This document shows positions 1 to 7,415 of a DNA stretch of 20,592 bases, piece after piece. The DNA lies in the NCBI GenBank assembly GCA_900539505.1, contig UQCL01000039.1, positions 1 to 20,592 on the forward strand. The letters are read 5' to 3'. The notes under the pieces are model-generated. The model was not told the DNA's origin. It did not search any database and saw only the letters and a list, made by a program, of their open reading frames with translations. The translations under genes and the position numbers were made by a program. Positions within the stretch are counted from its first letter, which is position 1, and each line of letters begins with the position of its first letter. Source of the DNA: an uncultured Campylobacter sp. Lineage in GTDB: Bacteria; Campylobacterota; Campylobacteria; Campylobacterales; Campylobacteraceae.

Positions 1-43
1 TGCAGCGTAGTCTCGTGGGCTCGGAGATGTGTATAAGAGACAG
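1..43. other. Nextera i7-side sequencing adapter (artefact)
   Basis: The segment ends in the 19-base Tn5 mosaic end used in Nextera libraries (25-43) and is preceded by the Nextera read-2 primer part (GTCTCGTGGGCTCGG, 10-24) and eight bases that look like the reverse complement of an i7 index. It is library sequence left in the assembly, not genomic DNA. Genomic sequence starts at 44. Adapter-derived peptides such as MCIRDR and MYKRQ arise when this stretch is translated and should be ignored. Confidence 0.98.
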
Positions 44-436
44 GCTTATAGCGTCTATCATCATCGCATTGATCGTAAAATCGCGCCGCCTACTAGCCTC
101 ATGTTCGTCCGTAGCCAAAGCAACGCTAAAGCCCTTGTGTCCGATGCCTGTCTTACTCTCGGTGCGCGGCAGCGAGATATCAAAGCTTTTGTATTTATAA
201 ACGAAGTAGCTTTTGCCGACGCCCTGTGCGCCGAAGTCCTGCATAATTTGCTCGAAACGGCGCGGATCCACATCGTAAAGCTCCACATCCACATCAGCGC
301 TCGCCCGCCCCAAAAAATGATCACGTACGCAGCCGCCCACCAGATAGATGCGCGAGCTAAATTTTTTAAGATAATCTAAAAGCGCGATAAAATCGTCATT
401 TTGATAGATTTTCAAGTCGGTTTTCGATACTTGCAA
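44..436 (-). CDS. cca: CCA-adding enzyme (tRNA nucleotidyltransferase), 3' end missing
   Basis: This is the N-terminal 131 residues of a class II tRNA nucleotidyltransferase/poly(A) polymerase-type protein, which adds or repairs the 3'-CCA end of tRNA in the cytoplasm. Visible motifs are the nucleotide-binding LVGGCVRD (about residues 32-39), the metal-binding acidic pair D48-x-D50 (ADVDVEL), and the RRRDFTINAM motif (116-125). The gene is cut by the contig end, so the rest of the head, neck and tail are absent. No in-frame ATG lies before the motifs. TTG at 436 is chosen because a GGA sits about nine bases upstream; TTG at 415 is the alternative. Either start overlaps the end of the upstream gene (by 41 or 20 bases), suggesting coupled translation. 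The same order (Cj0787, ciaD, cca) is remembered from C. jejuni, which supports the call. Confidence 0.9.
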
Positions 437-1745
437 GCAAAAATTCCATAAATTTTAAATTTAGCTCCACGCGCGCGTTCAAATCGCCTTTCTCAAAAGC
501 GTTCAGCCCCTCAAAAAGCACTAAAATTCGCTCTTTTATCGCACTCAAAAACTCCGCTTCGCTTGAAATTTTAAAATCTGTATTTGCGAGATATTTTGAT
601 TTATCGCCCGCTTGTCTCGCAGCCCCAAGATGTCGCGCTTCCTCGGGCTGGTGCGTGGCGGAATTTTGAGCGCTAGAAGAGGCAAAACTTCCCGCTTGCA
701 TATCCTGTGCGGCAGAATTGCGAAGCTGCGGCATGGCGAGCTCATGGTCTCGCACCCCGGGCGTCGTAAAATTCTGCGGCTGTGAAACGAAATTTTGCTG
801 CTGCACGGCAGCATTGCGGATATTTAGCGCGACGGAATTTTGAGCTTGAAGCGACGCTAAATCCTGCTTTTTAGAATGCGCCGTACCGAAATAATCGTCA
901 GCTTCGCTTTCTTTGAAATCAGAGCCAGGCCCAAAATCGTCATTGCTTAGCTCCTTAAAATGCGCGCCCAAAATACGAGGCGTCAAATCTTGCTCGCTTT
1001 GAGAGTCGTCATCCGTAGAATTTAGTGCTAATTCAAAATCTTTACTTTCGGCAGAGCTTTGCGCTATGCTTGCGTCCCTGCTTTGCGGCGAAACAAACCC
1101 ATTCATATCGCTGCCTAAACTATCGTAAATTTCACCTGCGATGCCCGATAAATCACGAAAGCTTTCGTCAAATTTCGCAGCGGAGTTTTTTAAAATTTCA
1201 TCGTTTGCAAAGGTTGAATTTGTGGAATTTTTGCCGCTTGCAGAAGCAGAATTTTTAAAATTCTCTCCGTTTAGAGAGGCGGAAGCCGCAGAATTTTGAC
1301 CGCCTGTAAGATCAGAGTTTTTAAAATTCTCCTCGCTGGAAAAAGTAAAATTTTCATCTTTTGCGGCAGATTTTTTTAAAGTAGCGTCCGCTGCAAATTC
1401 TGCGCTGCTAGGCGCAGAGCTCTTACTCGCCATTGGATTTGAATGATCGAAGGCGGAATTTAAAGCGTCCGATGAAACAAAGCGCGAAGTGGAATTTTTG
1501 GTATCTAAGGAAGTGAAATTTTGCGCGTTTGATGAAGCGATATCCAGTGCAGATGTAGAATTTAAGGCATCAGGTGCAATGGGATCTGGCGCAAAAGAAG
1601 CGGGGCTTAAAGCATCCTGCGTTCCTGCTTCAGCGCCGTTTGCATTCACAGCCTCCTCTTGCTGCACCGCCAAATCTTGCACGCGCTTTTGTGCTTTCAT
1701 CTCATTTACTGCTTCGATGATATCTTCCAGTTCATTTTCATACAT
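396..1745 (-). CDS. CiaD-like protein with a long low-complexity Asn/Ser/Ala-rich middle
   Basis: A 449-residue protein with three parts. A short charged helical N-terminus (residues 1-31, MYENELEDIIEAV...). Then a roughly 360-residue low-complexity region rich in Asn, Ser, Ala, Phe and acidic residues, with at least 13 Asn-Ser and 6 Asn-Phe dipeptides. Last, a compact amphipathic C-terminus (about 397-449, with KERILVLFEGLNAFEKGD and EFLLASIENRLENL) that looks like the conserved part. Position between a Cj0787-like gene and cca matches Cj0788, which encodes CiaD, an effector exported through the flagellar system in C. jejuni; that protein is, from memory, only about 160 residues. The function here is therefore inferred from position and the C-terminus. 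No signal peptide or membrane segment is visible. The ATG at 1745 follows GAGG by about nine bases; an adjacent in-frame TTG at 1748 is possible. It overlaps the upstream gene by 8 bases. Confidence 0.7.
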   Translation of the reverse strand: MYENELEDIIEAVNEMKAQKRVQDLAVQQEEAVNANGAEAGTQDALSPASFAPDPIAPDALNSTSALDIASSNAQNFTSLDTKNSTSRFVSSDALNSAFDHSNPMASKSSAPSSAEFAADATLKKSAAKDENFTFSSEENFKNSDLTGGQNSAASASLNGENFKNSASASGKNSTNSTFANDEILKNSAAKFDESFRDLSGIAGEIYDSLGSDMNGFVSPQSRDASIAQSSAESKDFELALNSTDDDSQSEQDLTPRILGAHFKELSNDDFGPGSDFKESEADDYFGTAHSKKQDLASLQAQNSVALNIRNAAVQQQNFVSQPQNFTTPGVRDHELAMPQLRNSAAQDMQAGSFASSSAQNSATHQPEEARHLGAARQAGDKSKYLANTDFKISSEAEFLSAIKERILVLFEGLNAFEKGDLNARVELNLKFMEFLLASIENRLENLSK

Positions 1746-1980
1746 CAATTAGCCACCTCTTAAATTCTGCTTGTTTGCACGCATCGACGCTTAAAAAGCG
1801 CTCCAGCATCGCCATATTAACGCCCGAGCTTACTCTATGATTTAAATTTAGCCGCGCAAAAAGCACAGCCGCATCACCATCTTGCGGATTATCGCGTAAA
1901 ATACCGCGACAAATCCGCATCGCGCCGTAGATGTCGCCTTTTTTCTCAAGCTCCATAGCGTATGCTAGCGCGCCATTCAA
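1738..1980 (-). CDS. Small TPR-like hypothetical protein (Cj0787-like)
   Basis: An 80-residue protein without signal peptide or membrane segment. Its first half reads like one tetratricopeptide-type helical pair (ALAYAMELEKKGDIYGAMRI ... ILRDNPQDGDAAVLFARL), a common arrangement for protein-protein contacts. The start is TTG at 1980: it is preceded at ideal spacing by AGGAG, which itself overlaps the leuB stop codon, whereas the nearby ATG is out of frame and meets a stop after three codons. The 9-base gap to leuB and the 8-base overlap with the ciaD-like gene make it part of one transcription unit. In C. jejuni a similar small gene precedes ciaD. The biochemical role is unknown. Confidence 0.75.
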   Translation of the reverse strand: MNGALAYAMELEKKGDIYGAMRICRGILRDNPQDGDAAVLFARLNLNHRVSSGVNMAMLERFLSVDACKQAEFKRWLIDV

Positions 1981-1989
1981 AGCTAACTC

Positions 1990-3060
1990 CTAAGCCTTGG
2001 CCGCGTAATCTGCGATGATCGAGCCGATCTCTGCGGTCGAGCAAATTTCTTTGGCATCGTATTGCGCGATATCCTTGGTGCGGTATCCGTCGCGAAGTAC
2101 GGCGCGCACGGCACTTTCGATCGCGGCTGCGGCCTCATTTTCGCCGAATGCGTATTTTAACATCATCGCCGCGCTTAAGATCGTAGCGATCGGGTTTGCG
2201 ATCCCCTGCCCCGCGATGTCGGGCGCGCTGCCGTGGATCGGCTCGTAGATGCCTACCTTTCCGCCGATGCTCGCACTCGGAAGCAGCCCGATCGAGCCGC
2301 AGATCATGCTCGCCTCATCGCTTAAAATATCGCCGAATAAATTCTCGGTCAAAATCACGTCGAACTGCGCAGGCGCCCGCACGAGCTGCATCGCGGCGTT
2401 ATCCACGTACATAAACTCCAAATTTATCCCCGCATAATTTTTCGCTAGCTCGCTTACGACCTCGCGCCACAGCTGGCTTGTTTCAAGCACGTTGGCCTTA
2501 TCCACGAGCGTTATCTTTTTATTTCGCAAAAGCGCTGCCTCAAAGGCAACTTTTGCGACGCGCTCGATCTCAGAGACGTTGTAGCACATTGTATTTAGCG
2601 CATCCTTTTCGTTTTTTGCGCGCGGCTGCCCGAAATAAATCCCGCCCGTAAGCTCGCGCACCACCATTATATCGACGCCTTTGATGATCTCGGGCTTTAG
2701 CGTCGAAGCGTTTATCAGCTCATCAAAAATCATCGCAGGACGCAGATTTGCAAAAGCTCCAAGCTCTTTGCGGATTTTAAGCAGTCCGCTTTCTGGGCGC
2801 AGTTCGCGCGGCAGGCCGTCCCATTTAGCGCCACCGATCGCACCGAAAAGCACCGCGTCGCTTGATTTAGCGGCATTTAGCGTTTCATCCGGAAGCGGAA
2901 CGCCCATAATGTCGATTGCCGCGCCGCCCATCAAGCGGTAGTCAAAATTTAGCTCGAAATTAAATTTATGGCTTACGGCATCAAGCACTTTTATCGCTTC
3001 TTCGATGATCTCAGGACCGATTCCGTCGCCTTTTATCACGCATACGTCGTATTTTTTCAT
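1990..3060 (-). CDS. leuB: 3-isopropylmalate dehydrogenase
   Basis: A 356-residue full-length LeuB, which oxidises and decarboxylates 3-isopropylmalate to 2-ketoisocaproate with NAD+ in leucine synthesis. Motifs: GDGIGPE at residues 11-17; the substrate-binding arginines in LRPESGLLKIRKEL and FANLRP; VRELTGGIYFG; the DKANVL segment with the catalytic lysine; the metal-binding aspartates in NLFGDILSDEASM; and the NAD-binding IHGSAPDIAGQGIANP near the C-terminus. The ATG at 3060 lies 9 bases after the leuD stop, and the small Cj0787-like gene starts 9 bases after its own stop, so it sits mid-operon. No leuA or leuC is present in this window, so the pathway must be completed from elsewhere in the genome. 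Confidence 0.97.
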   Translation of the reverse strand: MKKYDVCVIKGDGIGPEIIEEAIKVLDAVSHKFNFELNFDYRLMGGAAIDIMGVPLPDETLNAAKSSDAVLFGAIGGAKWDGLPRELRPESGLLKIRKELGAFANLRPAMIFDELINASTLKPEIIKGVDIMVVRELTGGIYFGQPRAKNEKDALNTMCYNVSEIERVAKVAFEAALLRNKKITLVDKANVLETSQLWREVVSELAKNYAGINLEFMYVDNAAMQLVRAPAQFDVILTENLFGDILSDEASMICGSIGLLPSASIGGKVGIYEPIHGSAPDIAGQGIANPIATILSAAMMLKYAFGENEAAAAIESAVRAVLRDGYRTKDIAQYDAKEICSTAEIGSIIADYAAKA

Positions 3061-3069
3061 CCAAATTCC

Positions 3070-3552
3070 TTACAAGTTTATCTTTGTTTTTGCGTAATTT
3101 ATCGCTCCGCCCGCGTCGAGTAGCTTTTGCATAAACTCGGGGATCGCGCCGAATTTATACTGAGTTTTTTGAGTTAAATTTTTAATTACGCCGCCCTTTA
3201 GATCGATGCTAAGCTCGTCGCCCTGCGCGATCTTGTCCGTCTCGTCGCATTCGAGGATCAAAAAGCCCGTATTGAAGCTGTTTCGATAAAAAATCCTAGC
3301 GAAGTTCTTTGCGATCACGCATAAAATTCCGGCGGCCTTAAGCGCCATCGGAGCGTGCTCGCGCGAGCTGCCGCAGCCGAAATTTTTCCCCGCTACGATG
3401 ATGTCGCCGCGAGTTATTTTGGACGAAAAATCCTTGTCCGCATCCTCCATGATGTGCGTCGCAAGCACCGCCGCATCGGAGGTATTTAGGTAGCGCGCCG
3501 CGATAATAATGTCGGTGTCGATATCATCGCCGAATTTCCATACTTTTGCCAT
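3070..3552 (-). CDS. leuD: 3-isopropylmalate dehydratase small subunit
   Basis: A 160-residue LeuD-type swivelling subunit. With LeuC (carrying the 4Fe-4S cluster) it isomerises 2-isopropylmalate to 3-isopropylmalate. Visible motifs are DDIDTDIIIAARYLNT (about residues 9-24), whose YL-x-T loop is the segment tied to substrate choice in this family, and the active-site loop GKNFGCGSSREHAP (55-68). The length fits the short LeuD class. The ATG at 3552 is preceded by a purine-rich GGCGGA. It is the first gene of the minus-strand leuDB-(Cj0787-like)-ciaD-cca unit. A homoaconitase or other small-subunit relative cannot be excluded by motif alone, but adjacency to leuB favours leucine synthesis. 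Confidence 0.93.
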   Translation of the reverse strand: MAKVWKFGDDIDTDIIIAARYLNTSDAAVLATHIMEDADKDFSSKITRGDIIVAGKNFGCGSSREHAPMALKAAGILCVIAKNFARIFYRNSFNTGFLILECDETDKIAQGDELSIDLKGGVIKNLTQKTQYKFGAIPEFMQKLLDAGGAINYAKTKINL

Positions 3553-3969
3553 ATTTCCGCCTTAAATTTTAAAATAGATGTGCGATTTTACCGATAAATT
3601 TATTAAAATCCGCTCAATCGCTCCGATATGAGGCCGATATGAGGGCGGAATTCCTCGCTTGAAATTTAGGGCTAAATTTAAACGCAAAGCCGCAGAAATA
3701 GAAAGTGCGGAGGCGTTAAATTTTAAAGCGGCAACGTAAGGGAGGCGGAATTTCGGCGTGCTAATTTTTGTCTTGGGAACGCGGAATTTTAGAAAGCAAT
3801 CTTAAATTTAGCTAAAAATATAACCTAAATTTTAAAATTTGGCCTAATTTCTAGAATTTGAAAAATCATTAAATTTAGATAGTTTGCGCCGTATATAAGC
3901 GAAAATAAAGAGCGTTTCGGTATAATCCGATTTTCCAAAACCAAATACACAACGACACAAGGAGATTTT
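3553..3969. other. Divergent intergenic region between leuD and rpoD
   Basis: This 417-base stretch separates two divergent genes and holds no convincing coding frame. It is rich in AAATTT words, including the 14-base palindrome AAATTTTAAAATTT at 3827-3840. The rpoD promoter is at its right end. A promoter for leuD must also lie here, but no single -10 element for it stands out among the many A/T-rich hexamers near 3560-3610. Confidence 0.6.
3921..3926 (+). promoter_or_regulatory. Candidate sigma-70 -10 box of rpoD
   Basis: A perfect TATAAT sits 43 bases before the rpoD ATG in an A/T-rich run with no good -35 box, as is usual for Campylobacter vegetative promoters. Start of transcription would fall near 3932. 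The downstream ribosome site is AAGGAG at 3959-3964, six bases from the ATG. Confidence 0.6.
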
Positions 3970-5850
3970 ATGGCGAGCCCAAAAGACGCCTTAACGCCCA
4001 TCGAGCAGTTCTTCGACGATAATCAAAAAAGCTACATCACCTACGAAAGACTGATAAAATTTTTCGACAAAGCTCCCACCGCAACGGCCGTTAAGAAGGT
4101 CGAAGCGCTTACGAAAAAATTTGACGTCGAGCTGATCTCCGCCGCAGAAATCTCCAAAATCAAAAATTTAGAGGACGCGAAGCTCAAAGAAGCCACGCAA
4201 AAAAAGCTGCTGGACGAGGGCTGGGACGAGGAGTTTGATCTATCCAGCGACGTCGAGCTTTTGGAGTGGAGCCGTTCGGACAGCCCCGTGCGGATGTATC
4301 TGCGCGAAATGGGACAGATCCCACTGCTAACCAAAGAAGAAGAGATCGAGATCAGCAAAAAAATCGAGCTCGGCGAGGACATCATCATCGACGCGTTTTG
4401 CTCCGTGCCATATCTGATCGATTTTATACTTGATTACAAAGAGCCGCTCATCAACCGCGAGCGCCGCGTAAAGGAGCTTTTCAAGAGCTTTGACGACAGC
4501 GACGAAGAGGGTGAAGAGGAGGACGAAGAGGAACTATCAGAGGAGGATTACGACGACGAGGAGGATGAGGAGAGCGCGGACGAGGCGAAGCAAAGGCGAT
4601 CCAAAAAGAACGATAAGCGCGCTCTAAAGGTCATTGAAAGCTTTAAGGCTCTTGAAAAAGCCAAAAAAGACTGGATGAAATTCGCCGAGAAAAATGCCGA
4701 GGCGATTAAGGAGAGCAAGGGAATTTTATCGAAGCTAAACTTGGCGTTTAAAAAGAAAATTTTAAAAGAAAAGCTTATGGATCTGGGGCCTACGAGCAAG
4801 CTCATCACCGAGATCGTAAAATCGATGGAGACCGCGCTAAAAAGCGACGAGGGCTTCGAAAAAGAGCTCAAGCGCCTGGAATACAAGCTGCCGATGTTTA
4901 GCGCCGAACTGCGCGAAAATCACAAAAAAATTCTAAAAGAGATCACAAGGCTTAGCAAAGACGATATCATCGCGCGCGTGCCGGAAGCTACGATGGTCTC
5001 GACCTACGTCGATATAAAAAAGCTCTTTTTGACAAAAGAAGCGAGCAAAAAAAGCTTTAATCTCGAGCCCGAGCGGCTGAAAGAAATTTTAGAGCAGATC
5101 AAGCGCGGCAAGCGCATCAGCGACAACGCAAAGGCGCGCATGGCGAAGTCCAACCTGCGCCTGGTCGTCTCCATCGCCAAGCGCTACACCAACCGCGGGC
5201 TGCCGTTTTTAGACCTCATCCAGGAGGGCAACATCGGACTTATGAAGGCTGTGGATAAATTTGAATACAAGCGCGGCTATAAATTTTCGACCTATGCGAC
5301 GTGGTGGATCCGCCAGGCGATATCGCGCGCCATCGCCGATCAGGCCCGCACGATCCGCATCCCGATCCATATGATCGAGACGATAAATCGAATTAATAAA
5401 ATCACGCGCAAATATATGCAAGAGGGCGGCAAGGAGCCCGATATCAACGTCATCGCGCAGGAAGTAGGCCTTAGCGTTGATAAAGTAAAGCAGGTCATCA
5501 AAATCACAAAGGAGCCGATCAGCCTAGAAGCGCCGATCGGAAATGAGGATGACGGTAAATTCGGCGATTTCGTCGAAGACAAAAGCTCGGTTTCGCCGAT
5601 CGAACAAATTTTAAAATCCGATCTCAAAGAGCAGATCGACGATATCTTGGAACAACTCAACGACCGCGAGCGAACGGTTATCCGCATGCGATTCGGGCTG
5701 CTTGACGACGAGAGCGACCGTACGCTTGAAGAGATCGGCAAGGAGCTCAATATCACCCGCGAGCGCGTCCGCCAGATCGAAAGCTCGGCGATCAAAAAGC
5801 TAAAACACCCAAAAATCGGCCGCAAACTCAAGACCTATATCGAGAGCTAG
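3970..5850 (+). CDS. rpoD: Primary sigma factor RpoD (sigma-70)
   Basis: A 626-residue full-length primary sigma factor, which directs RNA polymerase to housekeeping promoters. An N-terminal region 1.1-like part (residues 1-65) is followed by region 1.2 (SDSPVRMYLREMGQIPLLTKEEE, about 98-120). Next comes the non-conserved region, with a very acidic Glu/Asp run at about 172-205. Region 2 (about 393-463) contains LPFLDLIQEGNIGLMKAV and the -10-recognition/melting segment YKFSTYATWWIRQAI. Region 3 follows, then region 4 with the -35-binding helix-turn-helix (TLEEIGKELNITRERVRQIE, about 588-607). It has a strong ribosome site and its own promoter, and is followed by an inverted repeat. It stands alone, without dnaG or rpsU beside it. 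Confidence 0.98.
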   Translation: MASPKDALTPIEQFFDDNQKSYITYERLIKFFDKAPTATAVKKVEALTKKFDVELISAAEISKIKNLEDAKLKEATQKKLLDEGWDEEFDLSSDVELLEWSRSDSPVRMYLREMGQIPLLTKEEEIEISKKIELGEDIIIDAFCSVPYLIDFILDYKEPLINRERRVKELFKSFDDSDEEGEEEDEEELSEEDYDDEEDEESADEAKQRRSKKNDKRALKVIESFKALEKAKKDWMKFAEKNAEAIKESKGILSKLNLAFKKKILKEKLMDLGPTSKLITEIVKSMETALKSDEGFEKELKRLEYKLPMFSAELRENHKKILKEITRLSKDDIIARVPEATMVSTYVDIKKLFLTKEASKKSFNLEPERLKEILEQIKRGKRISDNAKARMAKSNLRLVVSIAKRYTNRGLPFLDLIQEGNIGLMKAVDKFEYKRGYKFSTYATWWIRQAISRAIADQARTIRIPIHMIETINRINKITRKYMQEGGKEPDINVIAQEVGLSVDKVKQVIKITKEPISLEAPIGNEDDGKFGDFVEDKSSVSPIEQILKSDLKEQIDDILEQLNDRERTVIRMRFGLLDDESDRTLEEIGKELNITRERVRQIESSAIKKLKHPKIGRKLKTYIES

Positions 5851-5934
5851 AACAAAACGCCGATATAGCGATCTAGCACACGCCGAGGTAGCGGGCTTTT
5901 TAAAGCGATGTTATCGCGCGTACTTGTAAAATCA

Positions 5935-5968
5935 TAGAATTCCGCTCTAAATCCAAAGCGGAATTCTA
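5935..5968 (+). terminator. Perfect inverted repeat, probable rpoD terminator
   Basis: A 12-bp perfect stem (5935-5946 with 5957-5968, left arm TAGAATTCCGCT) and a 10-base loop lie 84 bases after the rpoD stop, followed by AAAAAATTTTAT rather than a clean T run. A second, outer pairing is possible between 5929-5940 and the AATTCTACGATTTT around 5981-5994, so two alternative folds exist. It lies between two plus-strand genes, so it probably separates rpoD from the PfpI-family gene. Confidence 0.55.
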
Positions 5969-6049
5969 AAAAATTTTATAAATTCTACGATTTTGCTTAG
6001 TTTGATATGCAAACCGAACTGAGTAGTGTAGGTTATTCAAGGAGACTTT

Positions 6050-6619
6050 ATGAAAACTTTAGTAATTGTTATTTTAGACGGCTTTGCCGACTGGGAGGCT
6101 TCGCTACTGGCCCCCGCACTACGATATTTCACGGACTATAGCATCCTTTATGCCTCAACCGATAAAAACGAGAAAGTATCGTTCGGAGCTTTACGCGCAA
6201 AACCTGATTTAACAATAGATGAAATTTCGCCAGATGCCGCGGCAATCGTGTTAATCGGCGCTAGAAATTCATGGCGCGAACTGCCTAGCGAAAACGCCTC
6301 AAAAATTGCTAATTTAATAGAGGAATTTAAACAACAAGGCAAGGTGGTAGGCGGTATTTGCGATGGGGCGTATTTCTTAGCGGCGGCAGGAGCGCTAAAT
6401 GACTGCCATCACACCGCAAATAGCCTAGCAGACATCGTTAATTTGCCAAAATACAAAAATAAGCATGCCTTTATACAAACAAGTCGCGAAGCCGTAGTAG
6501 ACGGTAAAATGATCACCGCAAACGGAAACGCATTTATTGATTTTACTATTCAAATGCTGCGCGCCTTAGGAGATATAGACGAAGCAATAATTTCCCAGTG
6601 CGAACAAATGTGGCGATAA
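6050..6619 (+). CDS. DJ-1/PfpI family protein
   Basis: A 189-residue single-domain protein of the DJ-1/ThiJ/PfpI superfamily. Visible features are the N-terminal strand and LDGFADWEA segment with the conserved glutamate (E16), the nucleophile elbow GGICDGAYFLAAAG with the reactive cysteine C104, and HHTAN (120-124) close by, where family members place their histidine. Members act as glyoxalase/deglycase-like enzymes, stress chaperones or amidotransferase-like proteins; the exact activity cannot be read from sequence. It resembles the stand-alone type-1 glutamine amidotransferase-like proteins seen in Firmicutes and other bacteria. AAGGAG at 6039-6044 precedes the ATG. It is monocistronic here, with inverted repeat DNA before it and a gene-free stretch after it. 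Its codons look somewhat less GC-rich than those of rpoD, which may hint at separate ancestry (impression only). Confidence 0.88.
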   Translation: MKTLVIVILDGFADWEASLLAPALRYFTDYSILYASTDKNEKVSFGALRAKPDLTIDEISPDAAAIVLIGARNSWRELPSENASKIANLIEEFKQQGKVVGGICDGAYFLAAAGALNDCHHTANSLADIVNLPKYKNKHAFIQTSREAVVDGKMITANGNAFIDFTIQMLRALGDIDEAIISQCEQMWR

Positions 6620-7415
6620 GTAGGCAGTGCGCGTTTAGCAAATAAAATTTTGCCGAAGCAACACTCGAGCATATAAGCACAAATGAGATGCAAAAAATAC
6701 TGAAAATGAAATTTTGCCGAAGCGGTACGACATCGACGCTCGCTAGGTCTAACACAATACCTTAGTTTGCATGCTTCCGTGCAAATACAGCATGGAATTT
6801 TACGCTCGTTTTGCCACTAAAATTATATACGGCGCGAGCCTAAGCCAACAGACGCTATGAAATTTAAAACAAAGTGCGCCGCCAAAGCAGTACTTCAGCA
6901 CGCGCCCATCGTCGTAAGCAAAAACGACGTCTTTCCCGTCTCGCCTTTAAATTTAATGGAGCTCACCATGCCTCAATAACCCTCACACGGCGAAATTAAA
7001 TAGGTCTCGTAAAGCCAAAGCTACAAAGCTTGCTTTGTACATCTTATTTGCCACTTTATACCGAGTCCCGTTATCTCCCGCCGCCTCATTATTGCGCGCC
7101 GACATACAATGCAATACCTGTAGCTTTTATGGCCCGTTTATCACATCCCACCGCTATGATGCCTTGCCCATAATGGAACGCTTCAAAAATATGGTAGAGC
7201 CGTCTCTCTTTACTTACACTTGCTGTACTCGCAATCGCAACGCCCATAAATTTGCCGCATTGCTGCGCTGGCAACCGCAACACTATCTAAATTTACTGCT
7301 CCGCCGTGCCGTCCCGCTCTTAAAATTTACCTTATTTAGCCAAGGATGTGCTGGATAATACGACGTCGGTATTTTCGTCTCGCTCTTAAATTTACCTTCC
7401 GTAGCGTTGCTAAAT
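6620..7415. other. Gene-poor 796-base region, possibly decayed
   Basis: No reading frame here resembles a known protein. A 40-codon frame at 6857-6979 (plus) has an ATG but no clear ribosome site. Longer open frames at 7035-7358 (plus, unusually Cys-rich) and 7089-7283 (minus) overlap each other and look like chance. Two direct repeats are present: AAATTTTGCCGAAGC at 6645-6659 and 6709-6723, and CTCTTAAA(A)TTTACCTT at about 7318 and 7382. The stretch may be a decayed gene or simply a spacer between the convergent neighbours. Confidence 0.5.

Noticed and set aside
15..379. Plus-strand frames beginning MGSEMCIRDR and MYKRQ
   Set aside because: Their starts are translated Nextera adapter, and the rest is the reverse strand of cca.
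4548..5831. Long Ser-rich minus-strand frames opposite rpoD
   Set aside because: They are mirror frames of a highly conserved sigma factor gene, caused by its acidic and basic codon runs.
7035..7358. Cys-rich 107-residue plus-strand protein
   Set aside because: No ribosome site, composition unlike the neighbouring proteins, overlapped by an equally open frame on the other strand, and no recognisable family.
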